Assembly (NCBI GenBank): GCA_013306675.1
Contig: JABLUY010000017.1
Location: 210,316 to 274,315 of the forward strand
DNA: 64,000 bases
Reading direction: 5' to 3'
Origin: Thraustochytrium sp. TN22
Lineage: Eukaryota > Sar > Bigyra > Thraustochytrida > Thraustochytriidae
In this document: one piece after another, positions 48,071 to 57,438 of the stretch
Layout of the letters: each line of letters starts with the position of its first letter
Numbering within the stretch: position 1 is the first letter of the stretch
Program-made: the position numbers and the translations under genes
Notes under the pieces: model-generated
The model's input: only the letters and a program-made list of their open reading frames with translations
What the model was told of the DNA's origin: nothing
Database searches by the model: none

Positions 48071-48600
48071 GAAGCCAGGCTGCCCGGCCAAGCTTGCAAG
48101 CCTTGAAGACGGGTTCAAGACGGCCGCGGGTGACGGGTCACAGACGCTGGCAGGGCGACGCGACGGGAGGAGGGAGCAAAACAAGCCGCTTGCTTGCACG
48201 CCGCCGGCTGGGCGGGCGCGACGAGCGTCCGCCACCGGATTTGGAACCCGCGAAGGAACCGGCGGCGACCGCGACGCGGCGGCGCGCCGGCGCGCGGCGC
48301 GACGCGCCGACGTACCGACCTGCTCGCCCGAACGCGACAGCTTCATCCTGGTCCCTGACCATGGTGACTGTCCTGTCAGCAGCCCGATGAAAGGAAAGAA
48401 CGGCGCCGGGCCGAGCGAGCTTGGCTTCGCCAGGAGCCTCATACGCTCCGCCAGCCTCCTCTGGCACAAGTTGGCTGGCCGCTGGCGCTGGCAGCGGCGC
48501 AGCGCCGGCGCTGGGCGCCGGTGCCGGGCGCCGGTGACGGGCGCCGGCCAGCGCTGGAAGCCGCGACCTCTCACGGGGCCGCGCGCACACGGGGTGCGCG

Positions 48601-48637
48601 CGGACCATTCGGGCCCTTCCAGCCCGCGAATGGTCCG
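48601..48637. repeat. Inverted repeat, 11-bp perfect arms
   Basis: Arms CGGACCATTCG (48601-48611) and CGAATGGTCCG (48627-48637) are separated by 15 bases. Seen directly in the sequence. The function is unknown. Confidence 0.85.
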
Positions 48638-49454
48638 GCGGCGGCGCGGCGCGCGCGGCACCGTCCGCCAGGCCTGAGAGCGGGGGCACGAGTCCGCACG
48701 AGTTGAATCAAGCCCGGGCCAGGGCCGGCGCGAGTGATGGTGGCGGTCCGAGCCGGGCGGGGCGCGGCGCCCCGCGAGCTGGCGCGTCGCAGCACCCCGA
48801 GCCTGCGCGCGCCGCTCGCTCCACGCTCTCTCTCTCGCTCGCTCGCTCTCGCTCGTGGCGCCAAGCAAGCGTCCTTCGCGGGCGGACAGGCAGGCGGCCA
48901 GCCGGTGCCAGCAGCGACCGGGGCCGGCCAGGCGGGAGCAGGGGAGAAGCTACGCAGCTTGGCCGTAGCTTCTTGCGCAGCGAGCATTGGCTCGTGGCAG
49001 CGCGGGTGTAGCTTGCACGGCAAAGGGCGGCGGGCCCGCGAAAACCCGCGAGCGAACCGGCGCGAGATTTGACGGCGACGTCGGCGGATGCTGTAACAAG
49101 CCTGCCGATTTGGTAAGCTAGACCAGTCCCGGAGAAGCCTGCCCTGCAGTGACTGGAGCTGGCGAAGTCAGCCGCGGGCTAACCCCGCGTTTGGGCTTGT
49201 CTGGACTCTGTCCTTGACCACAAAAAAAAACCAACTTGCTCGCAGTGAAGCAGAAGAAGCTTCCACGGCGCGTGCGCGCGCGCAACTGCGAAAGCTGCAG
49301 TGCGCGGCCAGAATCAAGTGTGTGCAGGCGTGTGCAGGCGTGTGCACGCACAGGCTGCGCCGCAGGTGCCCGCAGGTGGAGGCCAGCACGAGCGAGACAT
49401 CTGCGTTGCGTCCTGGTCACTCCGCGCGCAACTCTGCAACTTTTAGGGCCCGCC

Positions 49455-49481
49455 ACAAGTCCGCCCGGCGGGCGGACTTGT
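49455..49481. repeat. Strong hairpin, 12-bp perfect arms with 3-base loop
   Basis: ACAAGTCCGCCC (49455-49466) pairs perfectly with GGGCGGACTTGT (49470-49481) around GGC. It is not next to any annotated gene, so it may be a transcript end, an element of an unannotated RNA, or a remnant of a small mobile element. Confidence 0.85.
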
Positions 49482-50296
49482 CCGAGTGACTTGGTCGCTG
49501 GCTCGCGTGCGCCGCGTGCGCGCCGCGCGCGCGCTGTGCGTGCACCGTGCGTGCGCCGTGCGGTACGTCGTACCTCATTATTCCGTGTGTGCGCGGGCGC
49601 CGCGCTGCGCGGCGCGCAAAGCGCTGCGCTCGCCCGACTCCCGCCGGGCCGCGTGCAAGCACGCGACTCGGAGGCAAGGAAGCGAGCAGCCTGCCGTAGA
49701 GAGCGTGTAGGTCCGGGCCCACGACTGCTGTCGCACGTGGCCGCACGCGGCACGGCTCGCAAGTGCGCGCCCGTCAACTGCGCGCTCCGTGTCCCTGCCA
49801 TCGTGACGGACTGAGCTTGCATTTCCTCGTCCTTTTCATTGCACCCAGGCGCACCCACCGACCACCAGCGCTCGCACGCATGGCCGTCGCCGCGTGGCGA
49901 CGCGTGGCGACAGATGACGAGGTTGCTCAATCGAATCGGAGGCGGGCAGTCCAACCCTAGCTTGGCTTAGCTGGACTGGCGTGGCGTGACTAGCCGCCGA
50001 CGGCTGGCTTGGAGCCTTGGACCCACCCACCACTGCACCACCTGGCGGGTCGTAGACAGTCGCAGCTCCGGGGTACGGTGGGCCGGGTGGGGCCGTCCGG
50101 GCCGTGCGTGGTGGACAAGACGGACGCAAGACTCGTCTGTCCGTTAGCGAAAGTTTGACGCGTCATCGCGGCAAGGATGCAATCTGGCGGACGTAGCGCA
50201 GAAAGATTATCGCATCGGCCGTGGCCGGCAAGAGCAAGCATGCGATGCGGGCGAGAAGAATTATCACATCGGTTGTGTTTTCGCTACGCCTCGAGC

Positions 50297-53179
50297 TTAG
50301 GCAGCGTGGTTGAGCTGGATGAGCGCCGCGGAACCCATGACGGGCGGAATGTGGACGGAGACGGCGTGGTTGGCTTTCTGAAAGGCGAGCTTGGGCCTGG
50401 CCGCGGCATCGGCGGCAGGCGCGGCGGCGGACGACTCAGAAAAGGCGAGGGTGCGCTCCTCCGTAGGGCCCTGGGCGGACTTGCCGCCGAAGAGCGAAGG
50501 CTTGGGCGAAACGTACTGGAAGGAATCCTGAAAGCGCACGGTGAGGTCCTGACGCTGGCCCGTGAGTACGGTGACGATCTCCGCCTTGCGCGCCGAGTGC
50601 ATGAAGATGGTGGGCTGCTGCCGATTCGCAACGTCGAGCGCGATGTAGCCGTCCGCGAAGGTGGAGAGCGTGGCCGCAGAGATGTCGGCGAGCGGGACGC
50701 GCCGCGAGACGCCGCCGACGAAGTCGAAGGCGCCCTTGTTCTGCTTGCTGGGCCGCGCGCGAAGCATGAGCACGTTCTTGTCGGTGATGACGCAGAGGCG
50801 CACCTGCGGCTTGCAGCTGCGGTTGATCTTGGTGACCGTGTCGGCGAAGAGCACCGTCTCGCCGCGCAGCGCGGACATGACGACCGGGTGCTCGCGCACG
50901 CGCACGTAGTCGCCCAGAAAGTAGAGCCGGAAGGAGGCGCCGCGGCGCTTCTGGCCGTCGAAGATGCGCATGGACCGGTCGCGCATCTCCTTGAGCGCCT
51001 TGCGGGCCTTCCACCCGCGGAAGCAGACCTGGATCGTGGCCGCCAGCGCGTGCAGCTTGGATTCGCGCATGTCCTCCAGAGCGAAAAGCGTCATGGGCTT
51101 GCGCACGAACACCTTGGTGTGCCCGAAACGGTAGCCGTCCTCGTCGATGCCCACGGCCTCCAGAATGTGGCGCGCGTCCTCTGTCTCGTCGCCCGACCCG
51201 CGCGGCCACGTCTTGCGCGAGAGCATCTTGTACCGGTGCACGAACTCCGTCAGCGGCTTGCGGTGCGCGAAGCCCGCGCGCCGCACGCGCACGTTCTCCA
51301 GGAGACCCAGGTACCGCGCCTGGTCCGCCACGCGCTCCTCCTCGAAGACGCCGCCCAGCTTCTGCTCGTTCGGCTTGATGCACCGGATGTAGTGCGGGTT
51401 GCACAGCTGCAGCGTGCCAATCAGCTCCTGCATCTGCGCACGGAACTTGGTGCCCGCCGTGGGAGGCCGCTTCTGGTCGCGCTTCTCCTTGTGCTCCGGG
51501 AAGAGCTCGCGCACAAAGTCCACCGACGTCGTGCCGCCCACCGCCTCAATCAGATCGCGGTACAGCGTGTCGCGGTTCTTGTCCAAAAAACCCGTCGCCT
51601 CGTACTTGACGTTGCCCGCGTAGTGCCGCACCACAAAGTGGTGCGGGCTCACCTTGACCTCTTCGTAGTGCGGGTGCTCGCGCAGCGTCTTGTCCATCTT
51701 CTTCAGCAGCGTCAGGTCGTCCACCTTGCCCAGCAGCGAGCATTCCTCATCCACCAGCGCCAAAATCCCCGGGTGCGGCTTCTGCTTCGCCTCAATCAGG
51801 TCGCACACCGTCTTGTTGTTGAAGTAATCCACGTGCTCCCACTCAATGCCCTCCGCCGAGTACTCATCCTGCTCCGCGCGCAGCGTCAGCTCGATGAAGA
51901 GCTGCTGAAGCTTCTCGTTGCAGTAGTTGATGCACAGCTGCTCGAAAGAGTTGCGCTCGAAGATCTCGAAACCGTAAATGTCCAGCACGCCGATGCTCGT
52001 GTACTTGCGCCAGCTGTTACGCTTGAAGTTACGGTCGTTCGCCAGGTCCTCGTTCGTCATTGCCAGGTTGATCCACTTCACCACCATCTCGAACGTCCGC
52101 GCGTACAGAGCCTTGGCCAGCGCGTCGCGCGTCTCGTACGCCTCGTCCTTGTGAAGCACCTTGTCCACAGAGTCGCCGCGCGTCACGATCTTGCGCATCA
52201 CAAGCGCGCGATCCAGAGCGTCCACCTGCACGCCCAGCAGCTTCGCCGCCGTCTCGAGCGCGCTGCGCGCCGCACCGCCGTCCTCCCGCGCCACGCGGCT
52301 TCCGCACTTGCCACTGTCGCCGCCAGCCTCGTGGTCGTCCTCGAAGTCGATCTGGCCCACCCAGAGCACCGCCGCCACGACACGGTACAGGCTCTCCTTT
52401 TGCTCCTTCGACAGGCCCACGCCATCCATCGCCTTGTCAATGTCTGCGAACGAAGGCGTTGCGCTGCGCTGCGCCGCCGGCCGCTCCTCGCCCAGGTACC
52501 TAAAGTCCGCCGCGCTGCGCCCATCCAGCGCCAGCTCCGCCTTGGCCGCAGCCGGCATGCCCTCCACCACCATATAAAAGATGTGGAAGTTTTGCTCGCC
52601 AGCCGCGTGGGACACCACGCGAGGGTTCTCCAGCAGATAGTTCGAAATCGACCCCTGCACCGGCTCGCCCTTGTAGTCGAACATCACTTGCATGTACTTG
52701 CCGAAGCGCGACGAGTTGTCGTTCCGCAGCGTGCGAGCGTTGCCAAAGGCCTCCAGCAGCGGGTTGCTGTTCAGCAGCGCGTCCTTGATGCCCGCGTACC
52801 CGGACCCGCTCACCGCCGCCACAAACTCCAGCACGCGCTTCGTCGCCTCCGTCTTGCCCGACCCGCTCTCACCGCTCACCAGCACGCACTGGTTGCGGCA
52901 CGTGCGCATCATCGACCGGTATCCCGACTCCGCCACCGCGTACACGTGCGGCGCCAACTCGAAGCCCATCTTGCCCTCGTACTTGGGGATCATCTCCGGC
53001 CCGTACAGGCCCTGGATCGTCTTGAACGGGTTCACCGACAGCAGCACATCGCCAATGTACGTGTAGATCTGCTTCGAATCGAACCGCCGCTTCAGCGTCT
53101 TGACGATCTCATCCTGGCTCACCTCCTCGATCAGCACCAGGTCGTCCACGCGCCCCTTTTCGATGCGCCGCTTCTCCAT
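50297..53179 (-). CDS. Class I-like unconventional myosin heavy chain
   Basis: 960 residues: motor, one neck IQ motif and a lipid-binding TH1 tail. The motor (about 10-700) has the P-loop GESGSGKT (103-110), switch I NDNSSRFGK (153-161), switch II DIYGFE (399-404) and the DALAK motif (351-355), so it should be an active actin-dependent ATPase. Counting 16 residues before DALAK gives D335 at the TEDS site, with S336 next to it. An acidic residue there would bypass heavy-chain phosphorylation. The IQ motif is near residues 707-730 (TIQVCFRGWKARKALKEMRD). The tail (about 740-920) matches TH1 (basic membrane-binding domain of myosin I). There is no SH3 domain after it, so it is a short-tailed form. 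It probably links actin to membranes at the cell cortex or endosomes. A motor insert rich in Gly/Asp/Arg lies near 280-305. Uninterrupted by introns. Confidence 0.95.
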   Translation of the reverse strand: MEKRRIEKGRVDDLVLIEEVSQDEIVKTLKRRFDSKQIYTYIGDVLLSVNPFKTIQGLYGPEMIPKYEGKMGFELAPHVYAVAESGYRSMMRTCRNQCVLVSGESGSGKTEATKRVLEFVAAVSGSGYAGIKDALLNSNPLLEAFGNARTLRNDNSSRFGKYMQVMFDYKGEPVQGSISNYLLENPRVVSHAAGEQNFHIFYMVVEGMPAAAKAELALDGRSAADFRYLGEERPAAQRSATPSFADIDKAMDGVGLSKEQKESLYRVVAAVLWVGQIDFEDDHEAGGDSGKCGSRVAREDGGAARSALETAAKLLGVQVDALDRALVMRKIVTRGDSVDKVLHKDEAYETRDALAKALYARTFEMVVKWINLAMTNEDLANDRNFKRNSWRKYTSIGVLDIYGFEIFERNSFEQLCINYCNEKLQQLFIELTLRAEQDEYSAEGIEWEHVDYFNNKTVCDLIEAKQKPHPGILALVDEECSLLGKVDDLTLLKKMDKTLREHPHYEEVKVSPHHFVVRHYAGNVKYEATGFLDKNRDTLYRDLIEAVGGTTSVDFVRELFPEHKEKRDQKRPPTAGTKFRAQMQELIGTLQLCNPHYIRCIKPNEQKLGGVFEEERVADQARYLGLLENVRVRRAGFAHRKPLTEFVHRYKMLSRKTWPRGSGDETEDARHILEAVGIDEDGYRFGHTKVFVRKPMTLFALEDMRESKLHALAATIQVCFRGWKARKALKEMRDRSMRIFDGQKRRGASFRLYFLGDYVRVREHPVVMSALRGETVLFADTVTKINRSCKPQVRLCVITDKNVLMLRARPSKQNKGAFDFVGGVSRRVPLADISAATLSTFADGYIALDVANRQQPTIFMHSARKAEIVTVLTGQRQDLTVRFQDSFQYVSPKPSLFGGKSAQGPTEERTLAFSESSAAAPAADAAARPKLAFQKANHAVSVHIPPVMGSAALIQLNHAA

Positions 53180-53481
53180 CGTGCAGCTTCGCGCCGCCCC
53201 AAATGCGCGTGCGCTCTAGACTCCGTTTGCCAGCTCGCGCTCGCTCCCCCCTCGCTTGCCTGGCCGCCCCCGGGACCGATACAGCTTTGCTTCGCTTTTT
53301 GCCTACCCCACGGGCCCACCGTGCAGCTTGGCGAGATCTGCGCGCGTCTTGCTGGATGGTGGTGCGACCAACGTCCCACCTCATGTTAGGCAAACGCGAT
53401 AATGCAAGCAAGGAAGTTGCGAGCAAGGAACTCGATTTCTTTCATTCTTCATTGATCTCTTTTTCTCTTGCTGTGTGCCTT

Positions 53482-53531
53482 TCTCTCTCTCTCTCTCTCT
53501 CATTCTCACTCACTCTCACTCACTCACTCAC
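53482..53531. repeat. (CT)n / (CACT)n microsatellite
   Basis: About 19 bases of CT repeat are followed by CACT-type tetranucleotides. On the minus strand this is a purine-rich (GA)n/(GTGA)n tract about 300 bp upstream of the myosin start, where it could lie in the promoter or 5' leader. Confidence 0.9.
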
Positions 53532-53630
53532 GCGTCCTCAGCCGCTTCCAACGATTCAATTCAGCCTATCTACTAACTATCCTAGTATTGTTGCCACTTC
53601 GTCTCCTTTTTCCTGGCCTAGCCCCGCTTC

Positions 53631-53657
53631 GCCTGGCCTGGCCTGGCCTGGCCTGGC
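53631..53657. repeat. Pentanucleotide repeat (GCCTG)n
   Basis: Five tandem copies of the 5-mer, the same unit as at 48048-48070. Confidence 0.85.
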
Positions 53658-54130
53658 TTGCGCGTGCGCGCGGTGCGCTTCGATCGAACGCCTCCACCCC
53701 TCCATCCCTCCTTGAGGTGTGACTTCTCCGCCGTTTTACTGTGAGCGCCCGTCGTCAACAGCCTTTGCGCGCCGAGGGGCGGTTGCTCTCTCGCGCGGAC
53801 AAGTCCCGAGCCCTGTGCAGTGTCCCAACAAGCCCGTGCGACATGCGTCCCACTGGCACCCCGCAGGCGGACAGATGACCCGATGGCCACTCACCGAGCT
53901 GAGCTGAGCCCAAGGACGCGCACGCCGAGTCGAGCCTCGCGCTACCAACGGGACCGCCGTCGGCCCGTTCGCTGCCGCGCAGGCTGTCGCGCAGCTAGTG
54001 CACCGCCCAACCTCGACATCGTGGGCCAGCCGCCACATCGACAAGGGGACGGCGATCGAGCCGCGCAGCGATAACAGCCGCGTACACGGACAGCGAAGCA
54101 AGGAAACACGTGCGCACCCGCCTGTCCGGG

Positions 54131-54982
54131 TCAGCCCGTGGCGCCCAGTCGCTGCATAGCGCGCTGACGCTTGTGCTCCTTCTTGCGCACCGTGCGCGCG
54201 TCGCGGTCCTCCGCGCGGCTACGCTTGATCTGCATGCGCCGCGAGCCGCAGTACTTGGCCTGCTGCTCGCGCATCGCGCGCACCATCTCCATCGGGTCGC
54301 TAAAACTCACGATGCCATAGTTCCGCGACTTGCCCGTGTGCCGATTGCGGATCACGCGTGCCATATTGAAGCTTCTGTACTCGCGGAACTTGCCCGAGAG
54401 CATCGAGTCGTTCACGTCGTTGCCCAGCTGGCCCACCCACAACCGGTAGTCATTCTCCGGCCACTCCGCCAAAGTAGGGTCCACGTACGTGCCGCTCGCG
54501 CCCACGCGCAGCGCACCTGCGCGCTTCCCGCCCTCCGCCTGCTTCTCCTCGGCCTCCGCCTCCTGCTGCCGTAGCTCTCCCTGCTCTTTCTTCTCTCCTT
54601 CATCGGGCGGGTCCTCTGCAGAGTACGCGCCGCCCGCACGCCTCTTTCGCGACGAGATCGCCGCCAGGTACTCCTCGCTCACTGTCGGCGCCGCCGCGGC
54701 CACCGCCACCGCCTCCACCACCTCCTCCTCCTCCTCCTCTCCATCCTTCCTCGTTGCTGTCGCTCTTGCCGTTGCTGCAGCAGGTGTCTCCTCGCGCTCG
54801 CGCTTCTGGCCTCTCGTCCGTCTTGCCTCACCTTGCTCCTCGCGACTCTCGCGGGCCTTGTCGTCCACGTGCTGCTGCAGCTCCTGCTCGCCCTGGGCGT
54901 CGTCCTCGCCCACGGCGGCCTCCAGGTCCGCGACGTCGGCCTCGAAGGCCGCCAGCTGCGCGTCCAGGTCGTCATCCGCCAT
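54131..54982 (-). CDS. RBM42: RNA-binding protein RBM42 homologue
   Basis: 283 residues. The N-terminal 170 residues are disordered, rich in Glu, Ala and Arg. A single RRM follows at about 178-256 with RNP2 LWVGQL and RNP1 RNYGIVSF (Asn replaces the usual Gly). What identifies the family is the extended signature around the RRM. Before it comes VDPTLAEWPENDYRLWVGQLGN, and inside it VNDSMLSGKF, ARVIRNRHTGKSRNYG, DPMEMVRAMRE and KYCGSRRMQIKRS. The ending VRKKEHKRQR is also typical of RBM42. Human RBM42 is a nuclear splicing-associated and stress-granule protein of about 480 residues, so this version has a shorter N-terminal part. The frame reaches 55021 but has no ATG there, so the start is the ATG at 54982. 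Confidence 0.9.
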   Translation of the reverse strand: MADDDLDAQLAAFEADVADLEAAVGEDDAQGEQELQQHVDDKARESREEQGEARRTRGQKREREETPAAATARATATRKDGEEEEEEVVEAVAVAAAAPTVSEEYLAAISSRKRRAGGAYSAEDPPDEGEKKEQGELRQQEAEAEEKQAEGGKRAGALRVGASGTYVDPTLAEWPENDYRLWVGQLGNDVNDSMLSGKFREYRSFNMARVIRNRHTGKSRNYGIVSFSDPMEMVRAMREQQAKYCGSRRMQIKRSRAEDRDARTVRKKEHKRQRAMQRLGATG

Positions 54983-55419
54983 CGCGCCGCCGCGCCCGCG
55001 CAGCGCCGCCGCACAAGTCAAACTGCGCGGCGCCGACCTCCGAGTCCTCCTCCACCGCCGACGCCGGGTCTTCCTCCCCGGAAGTCCGGGCCTCTCCTCC
55101 GGAAATCCGCCCCCGTCGTGCTCAGCGGCTGCACCCCGCCGGGCGCGGAATTCCGGGGCGCGCGAGGGCGCGCGCGGAGATCCGGGCGATCTTGCGGGCC
55201 CGCCTTAGGCGTCTGCCGCGGCGCGAGAAGAGGGCTGCGCGGCGCGCAGGGACGCAAGGACGCGGCGCGGCACGGGCCCGCCTTAAATCGGGGATCCTGC
55301 GCCTGCGCGGCCGCGAGCGGCGCCGAGCAGCAGACCGCGATTACTGAGAAAGAATCCATCGCCCGCCCGCCTGCCTGCCTGCCTGCCTGCAGCTGCGAAG
55401 CGCGAGCGCGAGCGAGAAG
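54983..55419. promoter_or_regulatory. Divergent promoter region of RBM42 and malate dehydrogenase genes
   Basis: 437 bp separate the two divergent starts. It includes a GCCTG repeat just before the malate dehydrogenase ATG (55369-55390) that probably lies in its 5' leader. No canonical core element was recognised. Confidence 0.5.
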
Positions 55420-55868
55420 ATGCTGGGCTCCATGTCGGTGACGCGCGGCTTCAAGGCCGCGGCCCTGGCCACCCGCGCCATGAGCACCAAGGCCACCGTC
55501 GGCGTGGTGGGCGCCTCGGGCGGCATCGGCGCGCCGCTCAGCCTGCTGCTCAAGCAGAGCCCGCTCGTGGGCGACCTCCGCCTGAGCGACGTGGTACGTG
55601 GACAAGGGGGAGGGGGAGGGCGGGGGCGAGGACGCCCGCGACGTGCTCGGCCTCGTCTTGCGCGCGTCCGTCCGCCGTTGCTGCCGCTGCACCTGCTGCA
55701 CCTGCGGCCAGGTGCTCTTGGAGTGGTGGTGGTGTCCGCGACTCCGGATCCATCCACCAGGTAGTTCGCGGACTCAGTGGACAGGATTGGACGTCAGCAA
55801 GACTTGAGGCGCTGCCGCGACACGTTCGCGGCGAGAAGAGGGAAGAGGATGGGTGAGGAGGTGGGGGG

Positions 55869-55902
<34 letters not shown>

Positions 55903-56845
55903 GCAGCAGCAGCGGCGGCAGCTGGACAAACAAGGAGGAGACGAGGATGCCGAGCATTCTTGAGCAAAGAGAAAGATCGCTGACGATGATACAAAACGCA
56001 CACAGGTTGGCTCCAAGGGTGTGGCCGCTGACCTCGGCCACATCGACACCGAGGGCAAGGTGACCGGCGGCGATGGCCCCGAGGCCATGAAGGAGGTGCT
56101 CAAGGGCTGCGACGCCGTCGTCATCCCGGCCGGCGTGCCCCGCAAGCCCGGCATGAGCCGCGACGACCTCTTCAACACCAACGCCAGCATCGTGGCCAGC
56201 ATCGGCAAGACCATCGCCGAGGTGTGCCCGAACGCCTTCGTGCTCATCATCAGCAACCCGGTCAACTCGACCGTGCCCATCATGGCCGAGACCCTCAAGG
56301 CCGCCGGCGTCTACGACAAGCGCAAGGTCATGGGCGTGACCACGCTCGACGTCGTCCGCTCCAACTGCTTTGTCGGCAACGAGCTCGGCAAGCCCATGAG
56401 CGAGATCAACGTGCCCGTCATTGGCGGCCACGCCGGCATCACCATCCTGCCCCTGCTCTCCCACATCAAGGGCGCCAACTTCTCCGACGAGCAGATCGAG
56501 CGCCTCAGCCACCGCATTGCCTTTGGCGGTGATGAGGTCGTCCAGGCCAAGGAGGGCGCTGGCTCCGCCACCCTCTCCATGGCCTACGCCGCTGCCCGCT
56601 TCACCGAGAGCGTCCTCAAGGCCGCCTCCGGCGAGAAGGGCATCGTCGAGTGCACCTTCGTCGAGTCCCACGTCGCCGAGGCCCAGGGCTGCGCCTTCTT
56701 CTCCACCCCGTGCGAGCTCGGCCCCAACGGTGTCGAGAAGGTGGGTGACATCCCGGAGCTCTCCGCCTTTGAGAAGGCCAAGTTCGACGAGATGATCGGT
56801 GACCTCACCAAGCAGGTCAAGAAGGGCATTGACTTCGTCAAGTAA
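55420..56845 (+). CDS. MDH: Malate dehydrogenase, mitochondrial type (two exons)
   Basis: Exons 55420-55593 and 56006-56845 join to 337 residues, the usual length for mitochondrial malate dehydrogenase. It interconverts malate and oxaloacetate with NAD in the citric acid cycle. Residues 1-24 are Arg/Ala/Ser-rich with no acidic residue, a typical mitochondrial targeting peptide. The NAD-binding loop is GASGGIG (31-37). VPRKPGMSRDDLF carries substrate-binding Arg residues. VTTLDVVRS contains the catalytic Asp (D173), and GGHAGITILPLLS contains the catalytic His (H200). The splice joins LSDV to VGSKGVAADLGHI exactly where the conserved strand runs on, which proves the intron. A second Met at residue 5 or 21 could also initiate. 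The C-terminus is complete. Confidence 0.96.
55594..56005 (+). other. Intron of the malate dehydrogenase gene
   Basis: 412 bp, from GTACGTG to ACACAG. The sequence CTGAC at 55980-55984 gives a plausible branch point (A55983) 22 bases before the acceptor. It contains a G-run followed by a (GCA)n tract at 55871-55920. It is the only intron in the window that I can place with confidence. Confidence 0.93.
55871..55920 (+). repeat. (CAG)n trinucleotide repeat inside the intron
   Basis: About 11 uninterrupted CAG units after a run of eight G, then CGG-interrupted units. The tract is likely to vary in length between strains without affecting the protein. Confidence 0.9.
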
Positions 56846-57438
56846 AGTGCGCGCGCGAACTTCCTTCGACAAGAGAAGTCGGGGTGTGGACCTGCTCCAC
56901 TAGCAAGTGCCACCTCCTCCTCTGCTTCCGGTTCCTTTCAGTATCGCTAGCCATTTCCAAATCTTTTGCGTCTTGCGTGACCATGTTTCGAAAAGCACAA
57001 CGTTTCTCGCGTACAGCGACGTCGCCTTCGCTCTCTTTGGACGTCAAGTCATCTAGCAAGTGCCACCTCCTCTGCTTCCGGTTCCTTTCAGTATCGCTTG
57101 CTATTTCCAAATCTTTTGCGTCTTGCGTGACCATGTTTCGACAAGCACAACGTTTCTCCCGGACCGTGACGTCGCCTTCGCTCTCTTTGGACGTCAAGTC
57201 ATCTAGCGCGCAACACGGACAGCATCAGCAATGACAGAAACTCCGAGCGTGACTTGTGACAGTCAATAGCGAAATAACAGGTGCTCGTCCAACAAGGTTT
57301 TAGCGCTTCTTAGCTAGCTATACCTCTAGCTAAGTTTAGTAGCTAGCTAGCTGGAGAGCGAAGCCTGCTTCCCTGCGCTCCCCTACATTCTCGCGCTCGC
57401 TGGTCTACGAGCTTGTGCTCGCCCTCGCGCAGGTTGTC
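56846..57438. other. Convergent spacer between MDH and BAR genes
   Basis: Holds the 3' ends of both genes, a tandem duplication (listed separately) and CTAGCTAGC-type runs at 57311-57352. The sequence is less GC-rich than the genes. No coding potential is seen. Confidence 0.7.
56901..57203. repeat. Direct tandem duplication of about 150 bp
   Basis: Copy 1 (56901-57053) and copy 2 (57054-57203) are nearly identical. They differ by a 3-base CTC indel near the start and about six substitutions. Both begin TAGCAAGTGCCACCTCC and end with GGACGTCAAGTCATC. The copies lie in the 3' flank of malate dehydrogenase. Confidence 0.95.

Larger units (their letters stand above)
46456..50296. other. Large gene-free GC-rich spacer with simple repeats and hairpins
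   Basis: 3.8 kb in which both strands have long stop-free stretches, the longest near 47351-48868. Their translations are Arg/Ala/Pro low complexity without domains, so I annotate no gene. It contains pentanucleotide repeats (GGCGC near 46733-46750, CCTCG at 47226-47250, CCTGG at 48048-48070), a CTAGCTAGC at 46975-46983 and two strong inverted repeats listed separately. No tRNA or rRNA was recognised. Confidence 0.55.
53180..54130. other. Spacer upstream of the myosin gene
   Basis: Contains the presumed myosin promoter (minus strand), a (CT)n tract at 53482-53500 running into (CACT)n up to 53531, and (GGCCT)n at 53631-53657. Short open frames here have no domain. No gene is supported. Confidence 0.6.

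Noticed and set aside
47351-48868. A 505-codon minus-strand open frame in the large spacer
   Set aside because: Arg/Ala/Pro/Ser low complexity, no motif, and comparable stop-free stretches occur on the other strand, as expected at this GC content.
42959-50296. tRNA, rRNA, snRNA or CRISPR elements in the gene-poor stretches
   Set aside because: No B-box-like GGTTCGA..C with cloverleaf arms, no conserved rRNA or snRNA core and no spaced direct repeats were found by eye. A covariance-model scan would be decisive.
50177-53389. A 1,070-codon plus-strand open frame opposite the myosin
   Set aside because: The minus strand has every myosin motif. The plus-strand translation is Arg/His/Leu-rich with no domain.
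55550-56872. A 440-codon minus-strand open frame opposite malate dehydrogenase
   Set aside because: It runs across the intron and mirrors a highly conserved enzyme. The content is Gly/Asp/Leu shadow sequence.
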